From assembly GCA_035515075.1 (NCBI GenBank), contig DATJBZ010000033.1, forward strand, positions 1-53,864: DNA of 53,864 nucleotides, given 5' to 3'. The translations under genes and the position numbers were made by a program. The DNA is from Moheibacter sp035515075 (GTDB lineage Bacteria; Bacteroidota; Bacteroidia; Flavobacteriales; Weeksellaceae). Shown one piece after another: positions 8,043 to 16,315 of this stretch (the first letter of the stretch is position 1; every line of letters begins with the position of its first letter). The notes beneath the pieces were generated by a model. It saw only the letters and a list, made by a program, of their open reading frames with translations. It was not told the origin of the DNA and did no database searches.

Positions 8043-8789
8043 ATGGAATTATTAAAAGGAAAAACCGCGATCATCACAGGCGCTACAAGAGGAATTGGAA
8101 AAGGAATTGCTGAAGTTTTCGCAAAAAATGGGTGCAACATTGCTTTTACATTTGCTTCCTCCGTTGAAAAAGCTAAAGCTTTAGAAAATGAATGGGCTGC
8201 TTTGGGCATCAAAGCCAAAGGCTACCAATCGGATGCTTCGGATTATGACGCTGCCCAACAATTGGTGGAAGATGTTTTGGCTGAATTTGGTCAAATTGAC
8301 ATCGTGGTGAACAACGCGGGCATTACCAAAGATAATTTATTGATGCGCATGAGTTTAGAAGATTACGAAGAAGTAATTCGTGTGAATTTGAATTCTGCTT
8401 TTAATTTGACCAAAGCGGTGACTCGTCCGATGATGAAACAACGCAAAGGCTCGATCATCAACATGAGTTCGATTGTGGGTAGAAAAGGAAATGCTGGACA
8501 AGCGAACTATGCAGCTTCAAAAGCGGGATTGATCGGTTTGTCGAAATCTGTTGCTTTGGAATTGGGTTCAAGAAACATCCGTTGCAATGTGATCGCACCG
8601 GGCTTCATCGAAACCGAAATGACCGAAAAATTGGATGAAAAAGTGGTGGCAGAATGGAGAAATTCTATTCCACTCAAACGCGGTGGTACGCCAGAAGACA
8701 TCGCCAATGCTTGCTTGTTCTTGGCTTCTGATTTGTCGGATTACATCACCGGCCAAGTGTTGAGCGTAGACGGCGGGATGTATACTTGA
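8043..8789 (+). CDS. fabG: 3-oxoacyl-[ACP] reductase
   Basis: A 248-residue short-chain dehydrogenase that reduces 3-oxoacyl-ACP with NADPH in fatty-acid elongation. The cofactor loop GATRGIGKG spans about residues 13-21. The NNAG motif is at 90-93. The catalytic set is Ser142 or Ser143, Tyr156 and Lys160 (YAASK). The C-terminus DYITGQVLSVDGGMYT is the FabG signature. The ATG at 8043 is chosen because it gives the canonical N-terminus (MELLKGKTAIITG); the open frame upstream to 7956 has no family similarity. The gene stands alone, away from other fab genes. Confidence 0.94.
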   Translation: MELLKGKTAIITGATRGIGKGIAEVFAKNGCNIAFTFASSVEKAKALENEWAALGIKAKGYQSDASDYDAAQQLVEDVLAEFGQIDIVVNNAGITKDNLLMRMSLEDYEEVIRVNLNSAFNLTKAVTRPMMKQRKGSIINMSSIVGRKGNAGQANYAASKAGLIGLSKSVALELGSRNIRCNVIAPGFIETEMTEKLDEKVVAEWRNSIPLKRGGTPEDIANACLFLASDLSDYITGQVLSVDGGMYT

Positions 8790-8995
8790 TTGGGAACTTA
8801 GACATTAGACGCTAGACTTTAGACGCTAGACTTTAGAAATTAGGGACTAGAAACTAGGAATTAGATATATTGGAGCGTGCATTTCTTTGGATATGTACGC
8901 TTCTTTTGTATAAATGAGATACGCTTCTGCACAAATTGGGAACAAGAAATTAGACACTAGAAATCCGACATTAGTGCAATTGGCTGCTGAGGATG
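8790..8995. repeat. TAG-rich dispersed repeat (copy 2)
   Basis: Directly after fabG there is a run of degenerate words (TTAGACATTAGACGC, TAGACTTTAGAAATTAG, GGGACTAGAAACTAGG). Positions 8925-8960 are the near-exact inverted copy of 1990-2024. The tail (CACAGCGTATCAATTGATAG) also resembles, inverted, the stretch after the first copy (about 2030-2045). No coding content is seen. Confidence 0.75.
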
Positions 8996-9112
8996 GTACA
9001 AAGCACAGCGTATCAATTGATAGTTAAGTTATTCTCCACAATGAATGATGGCATCTTGATGCTATCTCAAAAAAATGGCGTAATTTACCTTCACCAAAAA
9101 AGCAACATCCTC

Positions 9113-9403
9113 ATGAGTAAAATTATCAAAATAACTGCCGGCTATAAAACTACAGAAGCCTATAAAAAATCAATTTCAAATGCCATCAGTGAATTGGAAG
9201 AAGTAGAATTGTCTTTGGTCAATATGATTGTGAACCTTTCCACTGCTGGGAAATGGAAAGCTTGGTCAGATGAACAACCTGTAGGAACTATCTTTGAATT
9301 TACGGAAGAAATGTTGAGGGATACTGAGGATGAAAATGTGCAAGCTATTTTTAAAGTACGTGACAAAATATTGGAATTGATGAATGAATTGTCTGATGGA
9401 TAA
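9113..9403 (+). CDS. Hypothetical protein, 96 residues
   Basis: Not recognised. The ATG at 9113 gives a compact acidic helical protein (MSKIIKITAGYKTTEAYKKS...). It contains a stretch of alternating acidic and hydrophobic residues (SELEEVELSLVNMIVNL) and ends in a charged helix. No signal peptide or membrane segment is seen. The open frame extends upstream to 8993, but that part is repeat sequence and poorly protein-like, so the internal ATG is preferred. A small single-gene unit between fabG and a SnoaL-like gene. Confidence 0.6.
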   Translation: MSKIIKITAGYKTTEAYKKSISNAISELEEVELSLVNMIVNLSTAGKWKAWSDEQPVGTIFEFTEEMLRDTEDENVQAIFKVRDKILELMNELSDG

Positions 9404-9498
9404 CTCAACTTTTGAAATGTTTCAGCATTCAAAATTGTGGCCTTAAAATTGTGTGAAAAACTATTTTCACCATCATTCAACATTTACATTCTTTGATC

Positions 9499-9870
9499 AT
9501 GACAAAAAAAGAAATTGCCCAAGACTTTTTGAAATTGGCCAGTAGTGGAAACCCCAGAAAGGCTTTCGAACTCTATGTCGCTGAAAATTTCAAACACCAC
9601 AACGCGTATTTTAAAGGCGATCGCCAAACTTTGATGCTGGCCATGGAAGAAGCACACCAAACCTCTCCAAATAAAATTTTTGAGATGCAAAGGGCTTTGG
9701 AAGATGGCGATTTGGTGGCGGTTCATTCACGTGTGGAACAAGCAGGAGAAAATGGATGGAAAGGTGCTGTGATGCACATTTTTCGCTTTGAAGACCATCA
9801 AATTGTGGAGTTATGGGATTTTGGACAAAGTGTTCCTGATGAATTGATCAATGAAAATGGGATGTTTTAA
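9499..9870 (+). CDS. SnoaL-like / NTF2-fold protein
   Basis: A 123-residue protein of the NTF2-like SnoaL superfamily, which includes small cyclases, isomerases and many uncharacterised proteins. Typical features are the N-terminal helix (AQDFLKLASSGNPRKAFELY), the YVAENFKHHNAYFKGD stretch, the VAVHSRVEQ strand and the FRFEDHQIVELWDFGQ strand pair, the last being the most diagnostic. No signal peptide. The ATG at 9499 is preferred over the TTG at 9493. The substrate cannot be predicted. It is possibly involved in small-molecule or polyketide-like conversions, but many members have no known reaction. Confidence 0.8.
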   Translation: MTKKEIAQDFLKLASSGNPRKAFELYVAENFKHHNAYFKGDRQTLMLAMEEAHQTSPNKIFEMQRALEDGDLVAVHSRVEQAGENGWKGAVMHIFRFEDHQIVELWDFGQSVPDELINENGMF

Positions 9871-10008
9871 TCATTTTGCCGTTTAGTTAAAATCAGTTCC
9901 ATCTTTTTTGGTCCTACTAAAATTCAATCCAATAATTTTTATATGCGTTGGATTCAGCGTAATTTTACCCGAAATTCAAAGAAATTCACACAAAAAAATA
10001 GAAGAAAA

Positions 10009-10665
10009 ATGAAGTTTTTTATTGACACAGCTAATTTAGCAGAAATTAAAGAAGCACAAGATTTGGGCGTTTTGGACGGAGTAACCACCAATCCATCCTT
10101 GATGGCCAAAGAAGGCATCACAGGAAAAGAAAATATTTTGAACCACTACCGTGAGATTTGTGCCATCGTCGATGGTGACGTGAGCGCAGAGGTGATTTCA
10201 ACAGACTATGAAGGGATGATCGCTGAAGGAGAAGTTTTGGCCGCTTTGGATGAAAAGATCGTAGTCAAAATTCCGATGATCAAAGAAGGCATCAAAGCCT
10301 GTAAATATTTTTCGAACCAAGGCATCAAAACCAATGTGACTTTGGTATTTTCTCCAGGTCAAGCCTTGTTGGCAGCCAAAGCAGGTGCGACTTATGTTTC
10401 GCCTTTCTTGGGAAGATTGGACGACATTTCTACAGATGGCATGAATTTGATCGAAGAAATTCGTTTGATTTATGACAACTATTTGTTCGATACACAGATT
10501 TTAGCGGCTTCAATTCGCCATACCATGCACATCGTGAATTGCGCGAAAATTGGGGCAGATGTGATGACAGGGCCATTGTCCTCGATGTTGGGCTTGCTCA
10601 ACCATCCTTTGACCGATAGAGGTTTGGAGCAGTTTTTGGCGGATTATGCCAAAGGAAATTCCTAA
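10009..10665 (+). CDS. fsa: Transaldolase / fructose-6-phosphate aldolase family protein
   Basis: A 218-residue class I aldolase of the small TalC/FSA group, normally a decameric cytoplasmic enzyme of the non-oxidative pentose phosphate pathway. Asp6 (FIDTANL), the TTNPS motif at 26-30 and the Schiff-base Lys87 in VVKIPM are all present, as is the GRLDD segment. Enzymes of this length are annotated either as transaldolase or as fructose-6-phosphate aldolase; the sequence alone does not settle it. The upstream frame from 9943 lacks similarity, so ATG 10009 is chosen. Two strong hairpins follow the stop. Confidence 0.9.
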   Translation: MKFFIDTANLAEIKEAQDLGVLDGVTTNPSLMAKEGITGKENILNHYREICAIVDGDVSAEVISTDYEGMIAEGEVLAALDEKIVVKIPMIKEGIKACKYFSNQGIKTNVTLVFSPGQALLAAKAGATYVSPFLGRLDDISTDGMNLIEEIRLIYDNYLFDTQILAASIRHTMHIVNCAKIGADVMTGPLSSMLGLLNHPLTDRGLEQFLADYAKGNS

Positions 10666-10676
10666 TAGAAATAAAA

Positions 10677-10709
10677 AGAACCTGCTTAAAAACATTTTAA
10701 ACAGGTTCT
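10677..10709. terminator. Hairpin after the transaldolase gene
   Basis: AGAACCTG pairs with CAGGTTCT around an A/T-rich interior that also pairs partly (TTAAA/TTTAA). It is the first of two consecutive hairpins between convergent genes. Confidence 0.65.
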
Positions 10710-10717
10710 AAATTAAA

Positions 10718-10754
10718 AAACCACATTGATTGATTCAATGTGGTTTATTTTTTT
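10718..10754. terminator. Bidirectional terminator between the transaldolase and S9 peptidase genes
   Basis: A perfect 12-bp stem AAACCACATTGA/TCAATGTGGTTT with a five-base loop has a run of A on the left and a run of T on the right, so it can end transcripts from both convergent genes. Confidence 0.85.
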
Positions 10755-10763
10755 ATTGAAATG

Positions 10764-12659
10764 TTACAAAGTTTCTTTCAACCATTTGTAAAATTCAGTG
10801 TGCCAAATCACAGAGTTTTGTGGATCCAATACCCAGTGGTTTTCATCTGGGAAATACAACAATCTGCTTTTCAAACCATGCAATTGTGCCGCTTGATAGG
10901 CTTCTAAACTTTGTCCAATTGGCACGCGGTAATCTTTTCCACCTTGGATGATCAACATCGGCGTGTCCCAAAGATGCACGCGGTCACTTGGATCAAAATC
11001 ACGGTAAGTTTTCACAGCTGCTGCATTGTCTTTTTCCCAATACGCGCCACCGGCATCCCAATTGGTAAAAAACAATTCCTCTGTCGTTCCGTACATTGAC
11101 TTCAAATTGAAAACGCCATCATGCGCGATGAAAGATTTGAATCTTTTGTTGTGAATGCCCGCCAAGTAAAATACGGAATAGCCGCCATAACTTGCACCTA
11201 CAGCGCCCAAACGGTCTTTGTCCACATAAGGTTCTTTGGCAATGTCATCAATGGCGGACAAATAATCATCCATCACTTGTCCACCCCAATCCTTGCTGAT
11301 CGCTTCGTTCCACTCTACCCCATGCCCTGGCATGCCACGACGATTCGGCGCAATCACGATGTAACCATTGGCTGCCATCAATTGGAAATTCCAACGGAAC
11401 GAATAAAACTGTGACAAAGGAGATTGTGGTCCACCTTGACAATACAATAAAGTCGGATATTTTTTATTGGGATCAAAATCAGGCGGATAAATCACCCAAG
11501 CCGTCATGTCTTTGTTGTCCGTCGTTTTGACGATTCTTTTTTCTACTTTGCTCAATTTGATTTGGCTGTAAATGGCTTGATTGATATCGGTCAATTGCTT
11601 CATTTTTCCAGTTTTTAAATTCACTGAAAATAATTCCGCAGCATGGTTCATGTCGGTTCTGCTCACGATGAATTCATTGCCAACTTGTCCAACCAATCCT
11701 GCTACGTCAAAAACACCATCGGTAATTTGCTTGACTTGCGGCTTTTTGGTGGTATTGACTTCAAACAGCTGAATGGTCCCTCCTACTGGCGCATTGAAAT
11801 AAATTGTTTTTCCATCATTGCTCCATTGGTAACCGCCTACGGTACCGTCCCAATGTTCGGTCAAATTGATTTTTTGATCATTTTGAACAATGATCAAATC
11901 ATTTTTGTCCGCTTCATAGCCATCATTTTTCATGCTGAGAAATGCCAAAACACCCTCTTTTGAAAAAGCAGGCGCGGTATCATAGCCCATCATTCCTTCG
12001 GTCAAGTTTCGGGTTTTGCCCGTTTTTACATCGTATTCATATATGTCCGTATTGGTGCTCAACGCATATTCTTTGCCTTTCAACTTTTTAGAAACATACA
12101 AGATTTTGCTGCCATCTTTGTTCCAAGTATAATCACTTTTTCCACCAAAAGGCATTTGCGGCGAATAATACGGTTCATTTTCTAACAAATCAATTCCTTT
12201 TTCATTAGGATTTTTGGTGCTTTTCAAAATCAAATGGTTGTAAGAGCCATCCATCCAAGTGTCCCAATGTCTGTAATCCAAATCATTGTAGACATAGACA
12301 TTGGATTGTTGAAATTGCGGATAAATGTCTTTGCCCAACACCTTTTCCAATTGAACTTTTTCCACTTCAATTTTGAATTGTCCATCAGGAGAAATGGTTG
12401 CATCAGCAATCAAAGCAGCATAATCTTCGATTTCTTGGGCTTTCCCACCGCCTACTGGCATGCGGTAATTTTTGGTCGTTTTTTGGGCGCCTTCCACATC
12501 ATATTCCGTCACCGAATAAACCAATTCTTTGCCGTCTTGGCTAATGCCGATGGGTTGTATCCGTTTTACTTCCCATAAAAGTTCGGGTGTCATCATGTCT
12601 TGTGCATAAGTTTTTGTGAAGAATGCCATGGTGAGCATCAACAGTAATTTTGACTTCAT
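10764..12659 (-). CDS. S9 family serine peptidase (prolyl oligopeptidase/DPP type), exported
   Basis: A 631-residue exported peptidase. A signal peptide (MKSKLLLMLTMAFFTKTYAQ) is followed by a beta-propeller built of WD40-like/PD40 repeats (about 30-370) and a C-terminal alpha/beta-hydrolase domain. The catalytic triad is visible: Ser490 in GASYGGY, Asp576 in GGKDYRVP and His608 in DENHW. It probably acts in the periplasm, trimming peptides. The start at 12659 is preferred over the ATG at 12683, because the latter lies inside the -7 box at 12681-12688 and would spoil the signal peptide. Confidence 0.93.
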   Translation of the reverse strand: MKSKLLLMLTMAFFTKTYAQDMMTPELLWEVKRIQPIGISQDGKELVYSVTEYDVEGAQKTTKNYRMPVGGGKAQEIEDYAALIADATISPDGQFKIEVEKVQLEKVLGKDIYPQFQQSNVYVYNDLDYRHWDTWMDGSYNHLILKSTKNPNEKGIDLLENEPYYSPQMPFGGKSDYTWNKDGSKILYVSKKLKGKEYALSTNTDIYEYDVKTGKTRNLTEGMMGYDTAPAFSKEGVLAFLSMKNDGYEADKNDLIIVQNDQKINLTEHWDGTVGGYQWSNDGKTIYFNAPVGGTIQLFEVNTTKKPQVKQITDGVFDVAGLVGQVGNEFIVSRTDMNHAAELFSVNLKTGKMKQLTDINQAIYSQIKLSKVEKRIVKTTDNKDMTAWVIYPPDFDPNKKYPTLLYCQGGPQSPLSQFYSFRWNFQLMAANGYIVIAPNRRGMPGHGVEWNEAISKDWGGQVMDDYLSAIDDIAKEPYVDKDRLGAVGASYGGYSVFYLAGIHNKRFKSFIAHDGVFNLKSMYGTTEELFFTNWDAGGAYWEKDNAAAVKTYRDFDPSDRVHLWDTPMLIIQGGKDYRVPIGQSLEAYQAAQLHGLKSRLLYFPDENHWVLDPQNSVIWHTEFYKWLKETL

Positions 12660-12680
12660 TTTAAAATAAATTTTGAAAGC

Positions 12681-12688
12681 CAAATATA
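12681..12688 (-). promoter_or_regulatory. -7 box of the S9 peptidase gene
   Basis: The minus strand reads TATATTTG, an exact consensus match, 21 bases upstream of the chosen start codon. It decides the start of the gene. Confidence 0.6.
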
Positions 12689-12775
12689 TAACATTGATGG
12701 CGGCTTTTGAATAGTTTTGAAGATTAAAAACCGAAGAACCGAAAGGCTGTCAATTAATTTTAATTAATTTGCAAA

Positions 12776-13237
12776 ATGTATTCAAAAGAAGAAGCTTCGA
12801 TGATCCGAAAAAAATTCTGGATTGCCTTTGGGCAATACATGAAATTACAAACTTCGGCATCGATGGACAAAGTCAATTGGGTCAACTACAAAACCGGCAT
12901 CAAAGACCTCTATTTCAAAACCGATGTCGATCATCGTGCTGCGCGCATTTCGATTGAAATGACAAGTAAAGATCCCGATATGCAAGCCTTGTTGTATGAG
13001 CAATTTGAAGAATTTCAACCTTTGTTTGAATCAACCATGCAAAATGATTGGGTTTGGCATGCTGTCTATTTCGATGCTGTTGGCAAACAAATGGCGAAAA
13101 TTGAATTGACCTTAGAAAACGTGAATGTTTTCAGAGAATCTGATTGGCCAGCCATCATTGCATTTTTCAAAGAAAACTTATTGAAATGGGACCAATTCTG
13201 GGAAGATGTCAAAGAAAGTTTTGCTATTTTTAAATGA
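12776..13237 (+). CDS. DUF4268 domain-containing protein
   Basis: A 153-residue protein covering the DUF4268 domain: N-terminal YSKEEASMIRKKFWIAFGQY, the VNWVNYKTGIKDLYFK motif at about 41-56, and a C-terminal WPAIIAFFKENLLKWDQFWE pattern. The domain is found alone, as here, or at the C-terminus of longer proteins of restriction or mobile contexts. Its function is unknown. It is probably cytoplasmic; no signal peptide is present. It ends 19 bases before the start of the following T9SS cargo gene, but the two probably do unrelated jobs. Confidence 0.85.
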   Translation: MYSKEEASMIRKKFWIAFGQYMKLQTSASMDKVNWVNYKTGIKDLYFKTDVDHRAARISIEMTSKDPDMQALLYEQFEEFQPLFESTMQNDWVWHAVYFDAVGKQMAKIELTLENVNVFRESDWPAIIAFFKENLLKWDQFWEDVKESFAIFK

Positions 13238-13256
13238 CCTAAACAATTTCATCAAG

Positions 13257-15107
13257 ATGCATTGCACCTCAAAAAATAACCTATTTGCTTTTCTCTGCTT
13301 ATTTTTAAGCCAAATCACTTTTTCACAAGTCATTCCTCCCGAACTCATCATCCCGATTTGTAGTGGACAATCCATCTCTACAAGTGCACCTGAAAACACA
13401 GGCGTTAATCATTTGAACATTCCTTGTGAATTTCAATCGCTCTCTCCTTATATGGACTTTTATTATGTAAAAATCGCATCGGGTACAACTTTCGCATTTA
13501 CCATCGATCCAGTTGGGATGGATGATTATGATTTCGGCGCGTGGCTCAATCCTGATTGGAGTGATATAAAAGCCACACCATTGGCCAATAAAAGAGGTTC
13601 TCAAAATCACCCATTTCATTCCATGATTTTCTCGATGGGTTTGTCTTTGACTGCAACGGACACTTGCGAATCAGGAGGCTCAACAGGCGATCCTGAGCCT
13701 GGTATGGTACGCTATTTTGATGTGCAAGCAGGGGACGAAATTCTGATTGCGATCGACCGATGGAGCGTTACAACAGATGGCTATACACTTAGTTTTGGTG
13801 GCGATGCCATTTTAGATTGTACCATCACAGGAGATGAGTACCGTAAGTGTGATTTGGACCAAAATAACCAAGAAGATTTTGTTGCTCAGGACTTTCTTCC
13901 TGATTTAGAGGCTAAATTCACCAATCATACCTTTGAATTTTACTTGACAAAAGAAGCTGCAGAAGAAGCTACAAGCCCACCGATTTCTTTTCCTTTTACG
14001 GTGTTATACAACAATGGAGAGGCGACGGAAATTTATGTTCGTGTAGTAAATGCCAATGGCGAATTGTTTCGGGTACTTAAACTCTTTTTGTCTGTCGAAA
14101 AAACACCAGAATTGAATAACCGAGTCATTGAACTTCCTTCTTTGTGCGACAGTGGAAATGGCACCGCAGATTTTGATTTAACCTTATCGACATTGGATTT
14201 GATCAACAATCCAGGGAACTTTCACATCCAATATTACACCAATGAAACGGCAGCAAATGTAGGAGAAGATGATTTCATTCCTGATCCAACGTTTTATAAC
14301 AGCAATGCCGCTATTGTTTATGCGCGTGTTGCTTTCGATGATTCCACTACCAGTTGTTATGATGTAGCGGAAATTCATTTGAAAGTTGATCCCCAACCCA
14401 ATATCTCCATCAATGAAAGTTTAGTAACCTTGTGTCCAAGCGATGTTTTTCAAGCCACGGCTACTTCGGATGATCCTACGGCACAATTCATTTGGTACTT
14501 GAATGGCCAAATTGTCGGTACGGATGCGAACTTAGACATCTTTCAAAATGGCATTTACACCGTTGAAGCCATTTCTTTAAAAGGTTGTACCAACGAAATC
14601 AGTTTGGAAGTTAGGGCACCCAATCCACCAACCATCACAGGTGTTGAAATGGGACAAAACCATTTGATTGTTGCTGCTTCAGCTGGAGAAAACAAACATT
14701 TAGACTATTCTTTGGATCAAGTTTTTTGGCAAGCCTCTCCTCGTTTTGATCATCTAACACCAGGGAAAAGTTACACCATTTATGTGCGTGAAAACAATTG
14801 TTTGATCGACCAACTCGAGGTGCATTTGTTGTTGATCACCAATTTCATTTCGCCCAATGGTGATGGCAAAAACGACACTTGGATGATCCAAGGAAGCACT
14901 GCCGATCATTTGGTTCATTTGAAACTTTTTGACCGTTATGGCAAACTTTTCGTTGACAAAACCTTCCAAGGAAAATACGTTTGGGATGGCAAATACTTGG
15001 GCAGAACAGTTCCTTCAGGTGATTATTGGTACATCATTGAGATTTTATCCAGCGATTTGATTGAAGGACAGCGCTACGTTGGGCACCTCAGTGTTCGGAA
15101 TCGATAA
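13257..15107 (+). CDS. Secreted protein with T9SS type B sorting domain
   Basis: A 616-residue exported protein. The signal peptide (CTSKNNLFAFLCLFLSQITF, ending at SQ) starts at ATG 13257; the longer frame from 13206 overlaps the previous gene and would mask it. The region after it (GTTFAFTIDPVGMDDYDFGA) resembles beta-sandwich domains of large gliding-associated proteins. The last ~85 residues form the gliding-motility-associated C-terminal domain (NFISPNGDGKNDTW, LFDRYGKLF, VWDGKYLGRTVPSGDYWYII), which targets cargo through the type IX secretion system. It shares its C-terminal third with the 1090-residue protein at 32063-35335. Probably an adhesin or surface filament. Confidence 0.9.
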   Translation: MHCTSKNNLFAFLCLFLSQITFSQVIPPELIIPICSGQSISTSAPENTGVNHLNIPCEFQSLSPYMDFYYVKIASGTTFAFTIDPVGMDDYDFGAWLNPDWSDIKATPLANKRGSQNHPFHSMIFSMGLSLTATDTCESGGSTGDPEPGMVRYFDVQAGDEILIAIDRWSVTTDGYTLSFGGDAILDCTITGDEYRKCDLDQNNQEDFVAQDFLPDLEAKFTNHTFEFYLTKEAAEEATSPPISFPFTVLYNNGEATEIYVRVVNANGELFRVLKLFLSVEKTPELNNRVIELPSLCDSGNGTADFDLTLSTLDLINNPGNFHIQYYTNETAANVGEDDFIPDPTFYNSNAAIVYARVAFDDSTTSCYDVAEIHLKVDPQPNISINESLVTLCPSDVFQATATSDDPTAQFIWYLNGQIVGTDANLDIFQNGIYTVEAISLKGCTNEISLEVRAPNPPTITGVEMGQNHLIVAASAGENKHLDYSLDQVFWQASPRFDHLTPGKSYTIYVRENNCLIDQLEVHLLLITNFISPNGDGKNDTWMIQGSTADHLVHLKLFDRYGKLFVDKTFQGKYVWDGKYLGRTVPSGDYWYIIEILSSDLIEGQRYVGHLSVRNR

Positions 15108-15153
15108 TATAGAAAATTAATTTCCTTAAATTTAACCCTGCAGAAAAGAGATT

Positions 15154-16314
15154 ATGAATCGTTTTACCTTATTAAAAAATCGAAATTTGAGCAAATGGAT
15201 GGGCTTTTTGTTTGCTTTTCTGATTTTTGGTACAACGGTTTGGTTTTCCAATCAATTTGTCAATCAACTAAAAGCCGAAGAAAAACTCAAAGTAGAAAAT
15301 TTTGCGCATGCCGTTCAGCTATTGGGTTCGGATGAAATTTTAAGTTCCAATGTGCAAGAATATTTGGTCAGCATCACAACGGCCAATGAAAGCATGCCGG
15401 TGATTTTGGTCGATGATTTGGACGAAATTGTGTTGGTGCGCAACCTGAGCGCTGACATAGAAAACAACCCCGAAAAACTCCAACGCATCTTGGCGAAAAT
15501 GAAACAGTTGCACGAGCCAATTGTCGTGGACTTGGGAGAATTTGGGCAGCAATATGTTTTTTATGAAAATTCAAAATTGTTGAAAAGACTGCAATACTTT
15601 CCAATGATTTTGATTTTGACCATCATCTTGTTCGTTTATTTCAGCTATTGGTATTTCACCACTTTGAAAAACACCGAACAAAGTTTTCTTTGGGCAGGAA
15701 TGGCCAAAGAAACGGCGCACCAAATCGGCACACCTTTGTCTTCTTTGATGGGATGGATTGAAATCCTTAAAATGGAAGATACCGCGCAGCAAGCGGTCTA
15801 CGAAATGGAAAATGACATCCAACGTTTGGAGCAAATCACCGAACGATTTTCAAAAATCGGTTCTTTGCCCGAATTGAAAATGAACAATATCGTTGAAATC
15901 ACCGAAACCACGGTCACTTATTTGAAAAGCAGGGTTTCAAAGAAAGTCGATGTGCAATTCAATTCAGACAAACAAGAAATCAGGATTCCGCTCAATGTCG
16001 CTTTGTACAGCTGGGTGATAGAAAATTTAATCAAAAACGCAGTGGATGCCATGCAAAATGTGGGGGCTTTGCATGTGCATATTTCGGAAGAATTGGACGA
16101 AGTACAGATCAGCATCATCGATTCTGGACCGGGCATCGCCAAGAAATTTCAAAAAAGAATTTTCGAACCGGGTTTTACCACCAAAAAGAGAGGTTGGGGA
16201 CTCGGCTTGTCTTTGGCCAAACGCATCATCGAAAATTACCACAAAGGAAAAATCTTCGTCGCCAAATCCGACAAAGCAATCGGTACTGAAATTAGAATTG
16301 TTTTGAAAAAATAA
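15154..16314 (+). CDS. Membrane sensor histidine kinase
   Basis: A 386-residue kinase of the two-component type. Membrane segments at about 16-35 and 148-168 bracket an extracytoplasmic sensor region of about 110 residues. The H-box AKETAHQIGTPLSSLMGW carries the phospho-acceptor His189. The N-box ENLIKNAVDAM contains Asn295. The D-box is DSGPGI (about 324-329) and the G-box is GWGLGLSLAKRI (about 348-359). No response regulator is adjacent, so it is an orphan. This kind of kinase, with a TAHQIGTPLSSL H-box, is common in Flavobacteriia. Its stop is one base from the convergent mgtE stop. Confidence 0.92.
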   Translation: MNRFTLLKNRNLSKWMGFLFAFLIFGTTVWFSNQFVNQLKAEEKLKVENFAHAVQLLGSDEILSSNVQEYLVSITTANESMPVILVDDLDEIVLVRNLSADIENNPEKLQRILAKMKQLHEPIVVDLGEFGQQYVFYENSKLLKRLQYFPMILILTIILFVYFSYWYFTTLKNTEQSFLWAGMAKETAHQIGTPLSSLMGWIEILKMEDTAQQAVYEMENDIQRLEQITERFSKIGSLPELKMNNIVEITETTVTYLKSRVSKKVDVQFNSDKQEIRIPLNVALYSWVIENLIKNAVDAMQNVGALHVHISEELDEVQISIIDSGPGIAKKFQKRIFEPGFTTKKRGWGLGLSLAKRIIENYHKGKIFVAKSDKAIGTEIRIVLKK

Positions 16315-16315
16315 A

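Noticed and set aside
8993..9112. Longer N-terminus of the 96-residue hypothetical protein
   Set aside because: The extension lies in or next to dispersed repeat sequence; the internal ATG gives a more protein-like start.
9943..10008. 22-codon extension of the transaldolase
   Set aside because: Family proteins begin at MKFFIDTAN, which corresponds to ATG 10009.
12660..12683. Alternative start of the S9 peptidase at 12683
   Set aside because: That ATG lies in the -7 box and would put charged residues in front of a perfect signal peptide.
13206..13256. Longer N-terminus of the T9SS cargo protein overlapping the DUF4268 gene
   Set aside because: It would bury the signal peptide; ATG 13257 is preferred.
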